Source: FCB group bacterium (GTDB lineage Bacteria; Zixibacteria; MSB-5A5; GN15; JAAZOE01). From it: a DNA stretch of 32,767 nucleotides. The position numbers were made by a program, and so were the translations under genes. The stretch spans positions 1 through 32,767 of the forward strand of contig JAAEQF010000383.1 in NCBI GenBank assembly GCA_024231695.1, read 5' to 3'. The notes under the pieces were generated by a model. That model was given only the letters and a program-made list of their open reading frames with translations, was not told where the DNA came from and did not search any database. Shown here piece by piece: positions 1 to 8,279 of the stretch; position 1 is the stretch's first letter, and each line of letters begins with the position of its first letter.

Positions 1-1344
1 ATCCCGGCCTATCAGGGATTGGGACGTTCGGCTGATACGACTTCGCTCGAACTAATCGCCACCGGATTAAACGATGCCGATGATCGAGTTGTGGCCGCGG
101 CCATCACGTCCTTGAGGCGTTTCGGCCGACTGGGTCTGACCTATATTGAAAGAAAAATCGACGACCTTGAGGATGAAAAACTCCTGATTATGGCTGTGGC
201 CGCCATGGCCGATACGGCTAATTCCAAAGCCATCTCGATTATAAAAAAGACCTTTGAAAGCGACGCCCGGGAAAATATCAGGGCCGAATGCACCGCCGCC
301 CTGTTGAAACGAGGAGGCGTCGAATATCTGCCTTATGTGGAAAAAATTATCTCCGATCCAACAACCTATCAAAAGATCAAAATGGCTGAGGGGCTGGCCT
401 TTATTGATCAGAAGGTTTCGGCGGCCAGGCTGGGTCAATTGGTGACCGACCCGGCGCCGATTGTCCGCGCCACTGCCTTGGAATCGCTTTGTGCCGTCGA
501 TTCCCTTTCCGCCCCGCATTACCTCAGCACAGCCATGAACGACAGCGACTTTGTCGTGGCCTCTACTGCGGTATATCTGGCCGGTAACAAAGGACTGATC
601 GAATTGATTCCCGAAATCGCCGGACTTTATCTGGACAACCGACGGCAGGTCGATGATGACCTCAAACGATCGATATTTGACGCCTGGACCGAATTCCTGA
701 CCGACAGCACCTACGACCATAGATATGACAGCCTGATCATCGCTACTCTCGAAGAAGGTTGCAACGATGAATGGCAAGTCATTCGCCGGGCAGCCGCGGA
801 GTTGCTCTGGGACAAACTTGAAATCGACCGCCGCAGTCAAATCGGCCGGGCTCGTTCAAGAATCGAGAAGCGTAATTTCAAGGATATGTATTTCCGTTTT
901 ACAACCAACCCAACGGCCATTATCAATACCGACCGCGGTCCGATTGAAATCGAATTGTTTTACGATCAGGCCCCGATGACAGTCAATAATTTTGTATCGC
1001 TGACGGAAAATGATTTTTACGATGACCGCGTATTTCACCGCGTGGTCCCCAATTTCGTCATCCAGGACGGCTGTCCCCGAGGCGACGGCTGGGGCGGCCC
1101 CGGATATGCCATTCGCTGCGAGTACAATCGCCTCACCTACGCCACCGGCATGGTCGGTATGGCCTTGTCCGGCAAGGATACCGGTGGATCACAGTATTTC
1201 ATCACTCTGTCGCCACAACCGCATCTGGACGCCCGCTACACCATCTTCGGCCGGGTGCTGTCCGGCATGAATTACGCCCGGCAAATGGTAAGAGGTGATC
1301 GTATCGACAGCGTGACCATTCATTATAATCAGGAGACAAAATGA
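1..1344 (+). CDS. HEAT-repeat / cyclophilin-type peptidyl-prolyl isomerase fusion (5' partial)
   Basis: The frame is open to the window edge, so the true start is probably upstream; a TTG at 19 is only the first possible start visible. About 290 residues of paired-helix HEAT-like repeats (alternating AAITSL, AECTAALL, ATALESL type helices) are followed by a complete cyclophilin domain of about 145 residues. Cyclophilin active-site landmarks are present: FHRVVPNFVIQDG (catalytic Arg, Phe and Gln), GSQYFIT and HLDARYTIFG. The domain should catalyse cis-trans isomerisation of prolyl bonds, and the HEAT part probably recruits a client. It overlaps the next gene by ATGA, so the two are translationally coupled. 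No signal sequence can be judged because the N-terminus is missing. The cyclophilin call is secure; the client and cellular compartment are unknown. Confidence 0.9.
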   Translation: MPAYQGLGRSADTTSLELIATGLNDADDRVVAAAITSLRRFGRLGLTYIERKIDDLEDEKLLIMAVAAMADTANSKAISIIKKTFESDARENIRAECTAALLKRGGVEYLPYVEKIISDPTTYQKIKMAEGLAFIDQKVSAARLGQLVTDPAPIVRATALESLCAVDSLSAPHYLSTAMNDSDFVVASTAVYLAGNKGLIELIPEIAGLYLDNRRQVDDDLKRSIFDAWTEFLTDSTYDHRYDSLIIATLEEGCNDEWQVIRRAAAELLWDKLEIDRRSQIGRARSRIEKRNFKDMYFRFTTNPTAIINTDRGPIEIELFYDQAPMTVNNFVSLTENDFYDDRVFHRVVPNFVIQDGCPRGDGWGGPGYAIRCEYNRLTYATGMVGMALSGKDTGGSQYFITLSPQPHLDARYTIFGRVLSGMNYARQMVRGDRIDSVTIHYNQETK

Positions 1345-2114
1345 TGCGGCAATTGATTATACTGATTAGCCTGACGGCGGTTTTGCTCTGCCCCGGTATG
1401 GCCCGGTCCGAGGTCGAACCGGACATCGAAAAAATAGTCGACGGCGCCTATTTGCGTGACAGCCTGAATCGGTCGACTATGTATGACATAACTTTCTCGG
1501 CCGAATCGTATTCGCGCAAACTAAAAGGTAACGGCGAAGTCAAGGAAGAGAAAAGATATTTCAAAACGTACTATTTCAAAGACACGCTGTTCAAGGCCGA
1601 ATTTCTGGAGTATTCCAAGAACGGTGAAAAACAGAGTGAAAAAGATTTACAAAAACAGATCAAGGATTTGGAGAAGAAAGGACATCTGCGAGATGTCACT
1701 ATCAATCCTCTCCGGCCGTTTTATCCGGAGGCTCGCGCCAACTTTCGATTCAATCTTCTGGGCGTTGAATCAAAATCAGACTATTCCTGCTATCATGTGA
1801 CTGTTGAATGCCTGATCGAAGACAAGGAATTGTATGAAGGCGACTATTGGCTGGAAACAACCAACTTAAACCTCGTTACCGCCCTGTTCCACCCCTCGAA
1901 ATTACCGGGACCGATCAAACAACTGGATATGGAAATGATCTATGCTCCACTCGACGATGGATACTGGCTGCCCCGGCGTTTTCATCTGTTCGGCCGGGGC
2001 AAGGTTATGCTCTTTATCAAATTCAACTTTGAAGCCGAGGAATTTTATTCCGATCATCTGGTTAACTGCGGCCTCACGGAAGATTTTTTTCAGGAGAAAA
2101 GTGATGAGAAATAA
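1341..2114 (+). CDS. exported LolA-like / outer-membrane lipoprotein-sorting-like hypothetical protein
   Basis: 257 residues. A typical signal peptide (MMRQLIILISLTAVLL, cleavage probably near ARS-E) is followed by a Lys-rich charged stretch (about 65-115) and then beta-strand-rich sequence with repeated Tyr/Phe-x-hydrophobic strands (FKTYYFKDT, YHVTVECLIE, GDYWLETTN, YWLPRRFHLFG). This resembles the LolA/LolB-like fold of outer-membrane lipoprotein-sorting relatives, but no diagnostic residue confirms a lipoprotein carrier role. An AGGAG Shine-Dalgarno lies 5 bases before the ATG, and the start overlaps the stop of the cyclophilin gene. Its own stop overlaps the following gene. The operon position suggests a periplasmic or envelope protein co-made with the isomerase; the function is not recognised. 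Confidence 0.7.
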   Translation: MMRQLIILISLTAVLLCPGMARSEVEPDIEKIVDGAYLRDSLNRSTMYDITFSAESYSRKLKGNGEVKEEKRYFKTYYFKDTLFKAEFLEYSKNGEKQSEKDLQKQIKDLEKKGHLRDVTINPLRPFYPEARANFRFNLLGVESKSDYSCYHVTVECLIEDKELYEGDYWLETTNLNLVTALFHPSKLPGPIKQLDMEMIYAPLDDGYWLPRRFHLFGRGKVMLFIKFNFEAEEFYSDHLVNCGLTEDFFQEKSDEK

Positions 2115-2586
2115 GACATACAAAATCGAGCCGCTCGAAGGCGAAAATATTATTTTGGGAATGTCTCATTTTATCAAAACAGTCGAGGATATCTACGAGA
2201 TCATGGTCAATTCGTCTCCAGCGATCAAATTCGGCGTGGGGTTTTGTGAGGCATCCGGTCCCTGCTTGGTTCGCAGCGATGGCAACGACGACAAATTGAT
2301 TAAAAAGGCCGAACAGATGGCTCATGATATCGGCGCTGGACACAGTTTTATTATTATCATGCGCGGCGGCTTCCCCATCAATGTTCTGCCGGCCCTGAAA
2401 GCCTGCCGGGAAGTATGTCGAGTCTTTTGCGCCACGGCCAATCCGGTTGAGGTATTGATTGCCGAAACCGATCAGGGCCGAGGTATCCTGGGTATCATCG
2501 ACGGCTTCAGCCCCAAGGGTATCGAGACAGTCAAAGACAAAGCGGCACGCATCAAGTTTCTGCAAGATATCGGCTATAAGCGATAG
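2104..2586 (+). CDS. adenosine-specific kinase family protein (PF04008-type)
   Basis: 160 residues. Sequence landmarks of this compact family are unmistakable: IILGMSHFIKTVEDIYE, IKFGVGFCEASGPCLVR, GAGHSFIIIMRGGFPINVL, VCRVFCATANPVEV and RGILGIIDGFSP. The family is named for reported adenosine binding/kinase activity in an archaeal member; the physiological role in bacteria is not established. The length matches the family norm of about 160. I chose the ATG at 2104, inside the end of the previous gene, because AGGAG sits about 8 bases upstream and the family N-terminus (KIEPLEGENIILG) begins there; a longer reading frame upstream is a shadow. It ends the operon of three overlapping genes. It is cytoplasmic, with no signal sequence. 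Confidence 0.88.
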   Translation: MRNKTYKIEPLEGENIILGMSHFIKTVEDIYEIMVNSSPAIKFGVGFCEASGPCLVRSDGNDDKLIKKAEQMAHDIGAGHSFIIIMRGGFPINVLPALKACREVCRVFCATANPVEVLIAETDQGRGILGIIDGFSPKGIETVKDKAARIKFLQDIGYKR

Positions 2587-2883
2587 AGCAAAAAGATAAA
2601 CTGCGCTTAAAGAGCACCTCGGCTGCCTGACATATTACATTTTCAAAAGTGGTTCGATGACCCGTTGCGGGCAACTTCGCCTATAGTTGTTGGGGCCGAT
2701 CGAAATAAATATTCTACCGTATCAACTTTTTTAGAACAAATAGCGATCCATTACGTCTTAATAGAGTAAGAGCGATCCCGGGGTCAACCTCATTCTCCCC
2801 GATTCTGTCAATGTCAAACCTTCGCTCACTAACGCCGCCTATAAAAATAAGACACACCTGTTATTAGGTATGGGAGGTTTGCT
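2587..2883. other. intergenic region before the carboxypeptidase gene
   Basis: About 300 bases with stops in all frames and no recognisable RNA gene. A TATAAA box at 2840-2845 could be a -10 element for the following gene, but no matching -35 is visible. A strong GGAGG ribosome site lies immediately before the ATG at 2884. Confidence 0.4.
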
Positions 2884-4917
2884 ATGGGCACATGCAATTC
2901 ATTCTTACGGTACTGCGGATTATTCTTCATCGTTTTTCTGATGACACAAACGGGTGGTACAACAGACATTCCGCCTTACGAAGATCATTCTTTGATGTAT
3001 CTCCATCCTTTGTCGCCGGTACAAATGCCGGAATTTCTCAGACGGGGATATGATATCATCGAAACTATGGCAGACGGCAGCATGAAAATCGTGGCCACGT
3101 TCGCCGAGCGCGACCAATTGATCGCCGATTACGGGGCCAAAGTTGAAATTGACAACATGGAGGAAAGCTACCGTCAGGGATTGGATCCCAATGTCAGAAA
3201 CGGGGGATACAATTCCTATTTGGATTTGGGGCCGTTGCTCTGGATGGCCACTCTCAATTCCGACATCATCCGCGTCGATACCATCGGTTACACTTTGGAA
3301 AATCGACCCATGTATGGAATCAAAATCTCCGACAACGCCGATATCGACGAAGATGAACCGGAAGTGGCTTTTGTCGCCATGATCCATGCCCGCGAACCGA
3401 TCGGTTTGGAGATAGTTTTATATTTGATGGATTATCTGCTTCAAAATTACGAGACTGATCCGGAAGTGGCGGCCATGGTGGACGGAACTGAAATTTGGCT
3501 GATCCCCTGCATCAATCCTGATGGTTATGAATACAACCGGATGACCAATCCCGAAGGCGGCGGTATGTGGCGTAAAAACCGCCGCGATAATCTCGATGGG
3601 ACCTTTGGCGTCGATCTCAACCGCAACTGGGGCTGGGGCTGGGGTTTCAACGATTTCGGGTCATCTCCCAATGGCGCATCAGAAGTGTATCGGGGTACCG
3701 GACCGTTCTCCGAACCGGAAATCCAGGTAATGAGAGATTTTATTGACGATCATGATTTTCGCTTCATCGTCAATTACCACGCCTACGGCGATTATTACTA
3801 TAAGCCGTTCCTTTATGACCACGAACGAATCGCACCGGACAACAATTACTGGTATTCACACATGGCCGACAGCCTGATCAACCTCAACGGCTACCCTACT
3901 TTTGAAGGCCCCGGCCCAAATTCCAACAACGGCATGGCCGTTGACTGGCAATACGGCGAACAGTTCACCAAACCAAAAGCAATGTCCTGGGGCGCTGAGG
4001 TCGGCTACAACTTCTGGCTGAACGGTGTCGATATTGAGCCTTACTGCGCTTTGCATCTGCCCAGTAATCTGTATTTTATTCGGGAGACTATGCGCGTTGA
4101 AACCCGGCCTACTTTTTCACTGGCCACCAGTTTCACCTATTATGATCTCGATACCCTGGTCAGCGGTTGTGCCGAAGATTTTGATCATATCGCCACTTTC
4201 CATAATGAATACGGCACGATTCCGCTGGAAGTGGAGATCGACTATATCGACCAGAGCACGACTCCGGGTTGGTTCACCACAGAGGTCACCAGCACAACCA
4301 TCGCTCCCGGAGCCAGCCACGATATAATCCTGAACTTTTCGCCGTCGGCAATGGGCGGATCACTTGCGAACAACAATTCTCATGGTTTCCTGCGATTGAT
4401 CGTAGCCCATCAGGGCGCTCTTACCGTGGCCGATACCCTGTATTATAGAATCGGTCTGGCCCTGATCATGGATGATCCCGACGGCGATTTTGTCAGCAGT
4501 GAATGCGACGTTTGTCCTTATGACGCCGATGATGATCTTGACGGTGACGGGTATTGCGCCGATGTGGACAATTGCCCCGGATGGGCCAATCCCGATCAGG
4601 AAGATACAGACGGAGACCTGCGCGGTGACAGTTGCGACAACTGCATCACTGTCATTAATCCCGATCAGGAGGATATGGACGAAGACAATGTCGGTGACGC
4701 CTGCGATTTCATGTGCGGCGACGCCAACGGGGATGAAGCCATTAACGTCGGCGATGCCGTTCACTTGATCAATCATATCTTCAAAGGCGGCGACGCACCC
4801 TGGGCCTTTGACCAGGGCGACGCCAACTGCGACGATGGCATAAATGTCGGTGACGCCGTCTATTTAATTAACCATGTCTTCAAAGGCGGCCCGGCGCCAT
4901 GCGAGGTCTGCCCCTGA
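2884..4917 (+). CDS. secreted M14 family zinc carboxypeptidase with TSP3 and dockerin-like C-terminus
   Basis: 677 residues with an N-terminal signal peptide. The peptidase M14 (carboxypeptidase A-like) domain spans about 110-400. Zinc ligands are the HxxE pair His168/Glu171 in MIHAREP and His299 in NYHAYGD; the substrate-binding VDLNRNWGW segment and catalytic Glu372 in SWGAEVGYN are present, so it should be active. A beta-rich linker follows. Then come Asp/Cys-rich thrombospondin type 3 calcium repeats (about 528-608, DxDGDxxxDxxDxC pattern) and two dockerin-like EF-loops (about 609-675, GDANGDEAINVGDAV and GDANCDDGINVGDAV). It probably removes C-terminal residues from peptides outside the cell while held at the surface or a complex by its tail. 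GGAGG precedes the ATG. It stands alone and ends at a strong terminator. Confidence 0.93.
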   Translation: MGTCNSFLRYCGLFFIVFLMTQTGGTTDIPPYEDHSLMYLHPLSPVQMPEFLRRGYDIIETMADGSMKIVATFAERDQLIADYGAKVEIDNMEESYRQGLDPNVRNGGYNSYLDLGPLLWMATLNSDIIRVDTIGYTLENRPMYGIKISDNADIDEDEPEVAFVAMIHAREPIGLEIVLYLMDYLLQNYETDPEVAAMVDGTEIWLIPCINPDGYEYNRMTNPEGGGMWRKNRRDNLDGTFGVDLNRNWGWGWGFNDFGSSPNGASEVYRGTGPFSEPEIQVMRDFIDDHDFRFIVNYHAYGDYYYKPFLYDHERIAPDNNYWYSHMADSLINLNGYPTFEGPGPNSNNGMAVDWQYGEQFTKPKAMSWGAEVGYNFWLNGVDIEPYCALHLPSNLYFIRETMRVETRPTFSLATSFTYYDLDTLVSGCAEDFDHIATFHNEYGTIPLEVEIDYIDQSTTPGWFTTEVTSTTIAPGASHDIILNFSPSAMGGSLANNNSHGFLRLIVAHQGALTVADTLYYRIGLALIMDDPDGDFVSSECDVCPYDADDDLDGDGYCADVDNCPGWANPDQEDTDGDLRGDSCDNCITVINPDQEDMDEDNVGDACDFMCGDANGDEAINVGDAVHLINHIFKGGDAPWAFDQGDANCDDGINVGDAVYLINHVFKGGPAPCEVCP

Positions 4918-4961
4918 GGAGGTGAATTGCCTAAAACAACTACCAACCAGAGTCCGTAATG

Positions 4962-4992
4962 AAAACGGGGGGGTTACCGCCCCCCGTTTTTT
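4962..4992 (+). terminator. Rho-independent terminator of the carboxypeptidase gene
   Basis: An 11-bp perfect stem, AAAACGGGGGG at 4962-4972 paired with 4980-4990, has a 7-base loop and runs into TTTTTT at 4987-4992. It lies 45 bases after the M14 stop codon. Confidence 0.9.
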
Positions 4993-5165
4993 AATCTTTC
5001 GTCGGCATAATCCGCAAGAAAGATTTTTCTGGACCATCCGTTATTTCTTATTTATTCCCCCCCAGGGCAGAACTCAATACCATGAGTTTCGGGATATTCA
5101 ACGCTGGCTGTTGATTTATACCGCAAAATAAAGCAACGCCCCTAAACCTCTCTCGTAATCGTATT

Positions 5166-5171
5166 TATAAT
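5166..5171 (+). promoter_or_regulatory. -10 box of a candidate small-RNA promoter
   Basis: Perfect TATAAT, placed so that transcription would begin at about 5177-5178, the first base of a stem-loop. The matching -35 position (5143-5148, TAAACC) is poor, so this is tentative. Confidence 0.4.
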
Positions 5172-5176
5172 TATAT

Positions 5177-5283
5177 GACTAAACATTGTCTTCTTTTAGT
5201 CGATATACAGCCCTGAGGGTTCAAAAGTATATCTTCCTTCTGCTAAAGCGCCGGATCGGACCTGTCCCTTCCGGCGCTTTTTA
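5177..5283 (+). ncRNA. candidate intergenic small RNA with its own terminator
   Basis: No coding frame explains this stretch, yet it carries three successive stem-loops. These are GACTAAA/TTTAGTC (5177-5183 with 5195-5201), a small CCC-TGA-GGG hairpin (about 5211-5219), and a 10-bp terminator stem (5245-5254 with 5271-5280) ending in TTTTT. A consensus TATAAT ends 5 bases before the first stem. The predicted product is about 105 nucleotides and matches no RNA family I know. The alternative is that the last hairpin only terminates the lipoprotein gene read from the other strand, and the rest is chance. Confidence 0.4.
5245..5282 (+). terminator. stem-loop terminator between convergent units
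   Basis: The perfect 10-bp stem AAAGCGCCGG / CCGGCGCTTT (5245-5254, 5271-5280) has a 16-base loop. The T-run (5278-5282) follows on the plus strand; on the minus strand only TTT follows. It is therefore better as a plus-strand terminator, though it could also end the minus-strand lipoprotein gene at 5321. Confidence 0.75.
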
Positions 5284-5320
5284 TAATATGAAAATGGAAT
5301 AGTGATCGGTTAAGATCAAA

Positions 5321-6529
5321 CTACGGCCGATACCATACGCCACCGATATAGGCGCTGTCGAGCACATAATCTTCGTTATCCAGAAGCCCCACGCCCCGGG
5401 CATAATATTCGAAATAGCCGCCCAAATCATAAGACAATCGAATAACATCGTCGAAATGCCCGGCCGGAACGTCTTTGGTCACATAGCCGGTAAAGCGTAA
5501 CTCTTCGGTGATTTCAAAATAGGCAGTATCATTGCCACGCTCAAAAGCATGAGTCGTATCATAAAATATTACATTTTTTACCAGATCAAGCGGTATGGTC
5601 AAAGGTGGATCAAGTCGATACAGCCCGGCCAGCATACGCAATTCAAAACCCTCGCCCGAAAAACCCCAGGCTTCGGTGGGGACGCCGTTTTCTACGATTT
5701 TTTTATAGTTTACGCTACTGAATGTCGTATCCCCTTGCACCGATCTCGTAACCTGCAGCCCCGTATCGTTGGTGAAATACCAGGTGTCGCCATCGGCCAT
5801 CGGGAAAAATTCCTGCCCGTCGGTAATCGTTACCGGCTCGGCCGTAAATTGCCAGGAGTAATTCTGTTCCATGGCGTTGCCCAGCGTATCGGTGACGCCG
5901 GTAGTTATCGTGGCTGTATAAACCGTATCGTAGGCGAGATAATCATCCAGAGTAAACAGGGCGACTTTGTTATTGTAGCTAACCGTACCGGTCACGCCGT
6001 GATTGATGGAAAAAGTGGTTCCGTTGATCGTCGCCGGATCCATATCCTTGGAGAAGGTAGCGGTGACATTGACCGTCACCGGAGCATCGCCGGCTCCATT
6101 AGTCGGGTTAGTAGCGACCACTACCGGCGGAGTGTTGATGGAAAACGATCTAAACGACCAGACGTAAGCCTGCGCCAGAGAATTTCCGGCGACATCTTTG
6201 ACGCCCGTGCCGACCGTTACCGTGTAAAGTGAATCAAATTCCAACTCGCCCGAAGGATTGAATGTCGCCCTTTTATCGCCATAGGTCACGGTGCCGGTAA
6301 CTCCGCCGGAAACGGTGATATTGGCCGTCGTGATCGTAGCGGCATTCATATTTTCTGAAAATGTAATGGTGATATTGGCGCCAATCGGCACGCCGGTTTG
6401 ATCATCGTTGGGATTGGTGAAAACGACCGTTGGCGGAGTCGTATCGGGGTCGGTGCCGTTACCGCCTCCGTTGCAGGATATAATCATACCAAAAGTTACA
6501 AAGAGCAATGCCGTATACAGTTGACGCAT
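5321..6529 (-). CDS. lipoprotein with two Big_5/SbsA Ig-like domains
   Basis: 402 residues. A lipoprotein signal peptide ends in the lipobox IISC (Cys19), followed by a Gly/Asp-rich tether. Two tandem SbsA-type (Big_5) Ig-like domains follow, about 30-127 and 133-230. Each has the hallmark order PPTVVFTNP... / PPVVVATNP..., ITFSENMNAATI / ATFSKDMDPATI, and a closing VWSF / SWQF strand. The last 170 residues are a separate beta-rich domain (FFPMADGDTWYF...) found in some envelope lipoproteins, of unknown function. The ATG has GGAGG about 6 bases upstream. It is probably anchored in the outer membrane and displays binding domains. It is monocistronic and divergent from threonine synthase. Confidence 0.85.
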   Translation of the reverse strand: MRQLYTALLFVTFGMIISCNGGGNGTDPDTTPPTVVFTNPNDDQTGVPIGANITITFSENMNAATITTANITVSGGVTGTVTYGDKRATFNPSGELEFDSLYTVTVGTGVKDVAGNSLAQAYVWSFRSFSINTPPVVVATNPTNGAGDAPVTVNVTATFSKDMDPATINGTTFSINHGVTGTVSYNNKVALFTLDDYLAYDTVYTATITTGVTDTLGNAMEQNYSWQFTAEPVTITDGQEFFPMADGDTWYFTNDTGLQVTRSVQGDTTFSSVNYKKIVENGVPTEAWGFSGEGFELRMLAGLYRLDPPLTIPLDLVKNVIFYDTTHAFERGNDTAYFEITEELRFTGYVTKDVPAGHFDDVIRLSYDLGGYFEYYARGVGLLDNEDYVLDSAYIGGVWYRP

Positions 6530-6578
6530 CCAAAACCTCCGCAGGGTCTTTTCTTCAGAAAGCGAAAATATCGCTAAT

Positions 6579-6654
6579 ATATCCTGTCAAAGCCGGGAAA
6601 TCTACAAGTTCCCGGTCATTATACAACAAACTGGCGAAATGAGGCACAGGATAT
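6579..6654. promoter_or_regulatory. nested inverted repeats in the divergent lipoprotein / thrC promoter region
   Basis: The outer arms ATATCCTGT (6579-6587) and ACAGGATAT (6646-6654) are perfect 9-bp inverted copies. Between them lies a second perfect inverted repeat, CCGGGAA (6593-6599) / TTCCCGG (6609-6615). The left outer arm overlaps a TTGACA reading toward the lipoprotein on the minus strand. This could be an operator pair for a dimeric regulator serving both genes. Confidence 0.45.
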
Positions 6655-6718
6655 TATCTTTATCGGCAAATCATGAGTTTGGACAAGCCCACGTGTCAGA
6701 GTTTAACCGGGAGATGTC

Positions 6719-7903
6719 ATGGCTGCAACAAACACCACGGTAACCGACCTATATTGCTCCAAGTGCAACGCCCGCTATGACATAAATTCCATCCAAACTC
6801 TCTGTCAATGCGGCGGACCGATTCTGGTTGACTATGATTACCACAAAGCAGCCAAACTTATTGACCGATCCAATACAGTAGGCCGAGCATCGTCAATGTG
6901 GAGATTCCCTGAAATACTACCGGTTTTCGATACCGAAAATATCGTCTCCCTGGGTGAAGGCTTCACTCCGCTATTGCCCGCCCCCGCAATCGGCAAGGAT
7001 TTAGGTTGCCCTCATATATACTTTAAAGATGAAACCGTCAATCCGACCGGGTCATTCAAAGCCCGAGGATTGGGTATGGCTGTTTCACGAGCCAAAGAGC
7101 TGGGTATTGAAAAGTTGATTATCCCCACCGCCGGCAACGCCGGATCGGCCGTGGCCGCCTATGCCGCCCGAGCTGGCCTGAAAAGCCTGGTTGTTATGCC
7201 CAAAGACGTCCCGGCTCCTTTTCTGGTTGACAGCGTTTATCATGGCGCCGAAATCGAACTGGTCGAGGGTAGTATTGCCGATTGCGGTAAACGAGCCGCC
7301 GAACGCGCTGCTGCTGAGGGCTGGTTCGCCGTGGCCACCTTAAAGGAACCGTATCGGATCGAAGGCAAAAAGACCATGGGGTATGAACTGGCCGAACAGT
7401 TTGGCTATACTCTCCCCGATGTCATCATCTATCCCACCGGCGGCGGTACCGGGCTTATCGGCATGTGGAAAGCTTTCGACGAAATGGAAACAATGGGCTG
7501 GATCGACGGCAAGCGCCCCAAGATGGTAGCCGTGCAGGCTGATGGCTGTGCTCCGATTCCCCGGGCATATGACGAGGGCAAAGAAGATGCCGGGATGTGG
7601 GAAAACCCGACTACTGTGGCCGCTGGCCTGCGTGTCCCTTCGGCGGTTGGAGACTTCTTGATGCTTCGGGCCATCAGGAAAAGCGGCGGCACGGCATTGG
7701 CTGTTTCCGATGACGAATTGATGGCCTGCACTAAGGAACTGGCTGCTCGGGAGGGTATCTTTTCCTCGCCCGAAGGCGGTGCCTCATTGGCCTGTCTGAA
7801 AAAACTGATCGAATCGGAGTCGGTTAAATCATCTGACAAGATTGTCGTGTTTATAACCGGTGGCGGATACAAATACCTCGATGTCCTGGAAGATTATATT
7901 TAG
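6719..7903 (+). CDS. thrC: threonine synthase (zinc-ribbon, PLP fold-type II)
   Basis: 394 residues. The enzyme converts O-phosphohomoserine to threonine with pyridoxal phosphate. The N-terminus carries a small zinc ribbon (Cys13, Cys16, Cys29, Cys31) typical of one thrC branch. The catalytic Schiff-base lysine is Lys114 in NPTGSFKARG, the phosphate-binding loop is in PTGGGTGLIG, and PTAGNAGSAVAAYAA and FITGGGYKYLD complete the fold. The length fits the family. A GGGAG ribosome site lies just before the ATG. It is not in an obvious threonine operon; no homoserine kinase or dehydrogenase is nearby. Related fold-type II enzymes such as cysteate synthase have the same layout, so the exact substrate is inferred. 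Confidence 0.88.
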   Translation: MAATNTTVTDLYCSKCNARYDINSIQTLCQCGGPILVDYDYHKAAKLIDRSNTVGRASSMWRFPEILPVFDTENIVSLGEGFTPLLPAPAIGKDLGCPHIYFKDETVNPTGSFKARGLGMAVSRAKELGIEKLIIPTAGNAGSAVAAYAARAGLKSLVVMPKDVPAPFLVDSVYHGAEIELVEGSIADCGKRAAERAAAEGWFAVATLKEPYRIEGKKTMGYELAEQFGYTLPDVIIYPTGGGTGLIGMWKAFDEMETMGWIDGKRPKMVAVQADGCAPIPRAYDEGKEDAGMWENPTTVAAGLRVPSAVGDFLMLRAIRKSGGTALAVSDDELMACTKELAAREGIFSSPEGGASLACLKKLIESESVKSSDKIVVFITGGGYKYLDVLEDYI

Positions 7904-7919
7904 ACCTTTGGCAATGGCT

Positions 7920-7950
7920 CAGGGCCCAAAGCAACAAATGATTGGCCCTG
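7920..7950 (+). other. hairpin after thrC, without a U-tract
   Basis: CAGGGCC (7920-7926) pairs with GGCCCTG (7944-7950) across a 17-base loop. No T-run follows, so it is a weak terminator at best, or an RNA-processing or stability element between thrC and the small membrane protein gene. Confidence 0.4.
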
Positions 7951-7990
7951 TCGTATGATTAGACAATAATTGGAAGAAGGGATTGTTCTT

Positions 7991-8197
7991 ATGGTAACGT
8001 TTTTACTCTGGTGCATACTGTTTCTACTCTGCTGGCCAGTGGCTCTCATGGCCCTGTTACTATATCCACTGGTCTGGCTACTGCTTTTGCCCTTCCGGCT
8101 TTTGGGTATTGCCGTCGATGGCGTGCTGGAATTGATCAAGTCCATTATTCTTTTGCCATCGAGACTTTTCGGGAGTCTCAATCGCGGCAAATCGTGA
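7991..8197 (+). CDS. small hydrophobic membrane protein
   Basis: 68 residues, almost entirely hydrophobic up to a short basic tail (SRLFGSLNRGKS). It contains two or three likely membrane helices rich in Leu, Trp and Pro (LLWCILFLLCWPVALMALLL, YPLVWLLLLPFRLLG). I placed the start at the ATG at 7991 because AGAAGGGA lies 8 bases upstream; a TTG at 7970 would include the ribosome site in the coding region. Similar small proteins with the LLYPLVWLLLLPFRL pattern recur in several phyla as uncharacterised inner-membrane proteins. No partner is evident from the neighbours. The function is unknown. Confidence 0.65.
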   Translation: MVTFLLWCILFLLCWPVALMALLLYPLVWLLLLPFRLLGIAVDGVLELIKSIILLPSRLFGSLNRGKS

Positions 8198-8226
8198 GAC
8201 CTTCCCGCCTTCCCCTATAGCCAAAC

Positions 8227-8275
8227 CGCTTTTCTGTCGATAAAGATAATAGCAAACCAATATCACAGAAAGGCG
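8227..8275 (+). promoter_or_regulatory. RNA hairpin that would cover the ribosome site of the next gene
   Basis: CGCTTTTCTGT (8227-8237) and ACAGAAAGGCG (8265-8275) can form 11 consecutive RNA pairs, one of them a G-U, across a 27-base A-rich loop. The right arm contains the AGAAAGG Shine-Dalgarno of the gene at 8280, so folding would block translation. The same sequence could instead be a DNA operator for the encoded ribbon-helix-helix-like protein. Confidence 0.45.
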
Positions 8276-8279
8276 CTTC

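Noticed and set aside
67-840. 257-codon minus-strand frame opposite the HEAT repeats
   Set aside because: Shadow of the HEAT-repeat coding sequence without start signals or motifs.
2645-2680. GGTTCGATGACC resembling a tRNA T-loop
   Set aside because: The flanking bases do not form a T-stem and no acceptor or anticodon arm can be found nearby.
4874-5131. 85-codon plus-strand frame across the carboxypeptidase end and its terminator
   Set aside because: It begins inside the dockerin coding region, contains the terminator, and has no ribosome site or motif.
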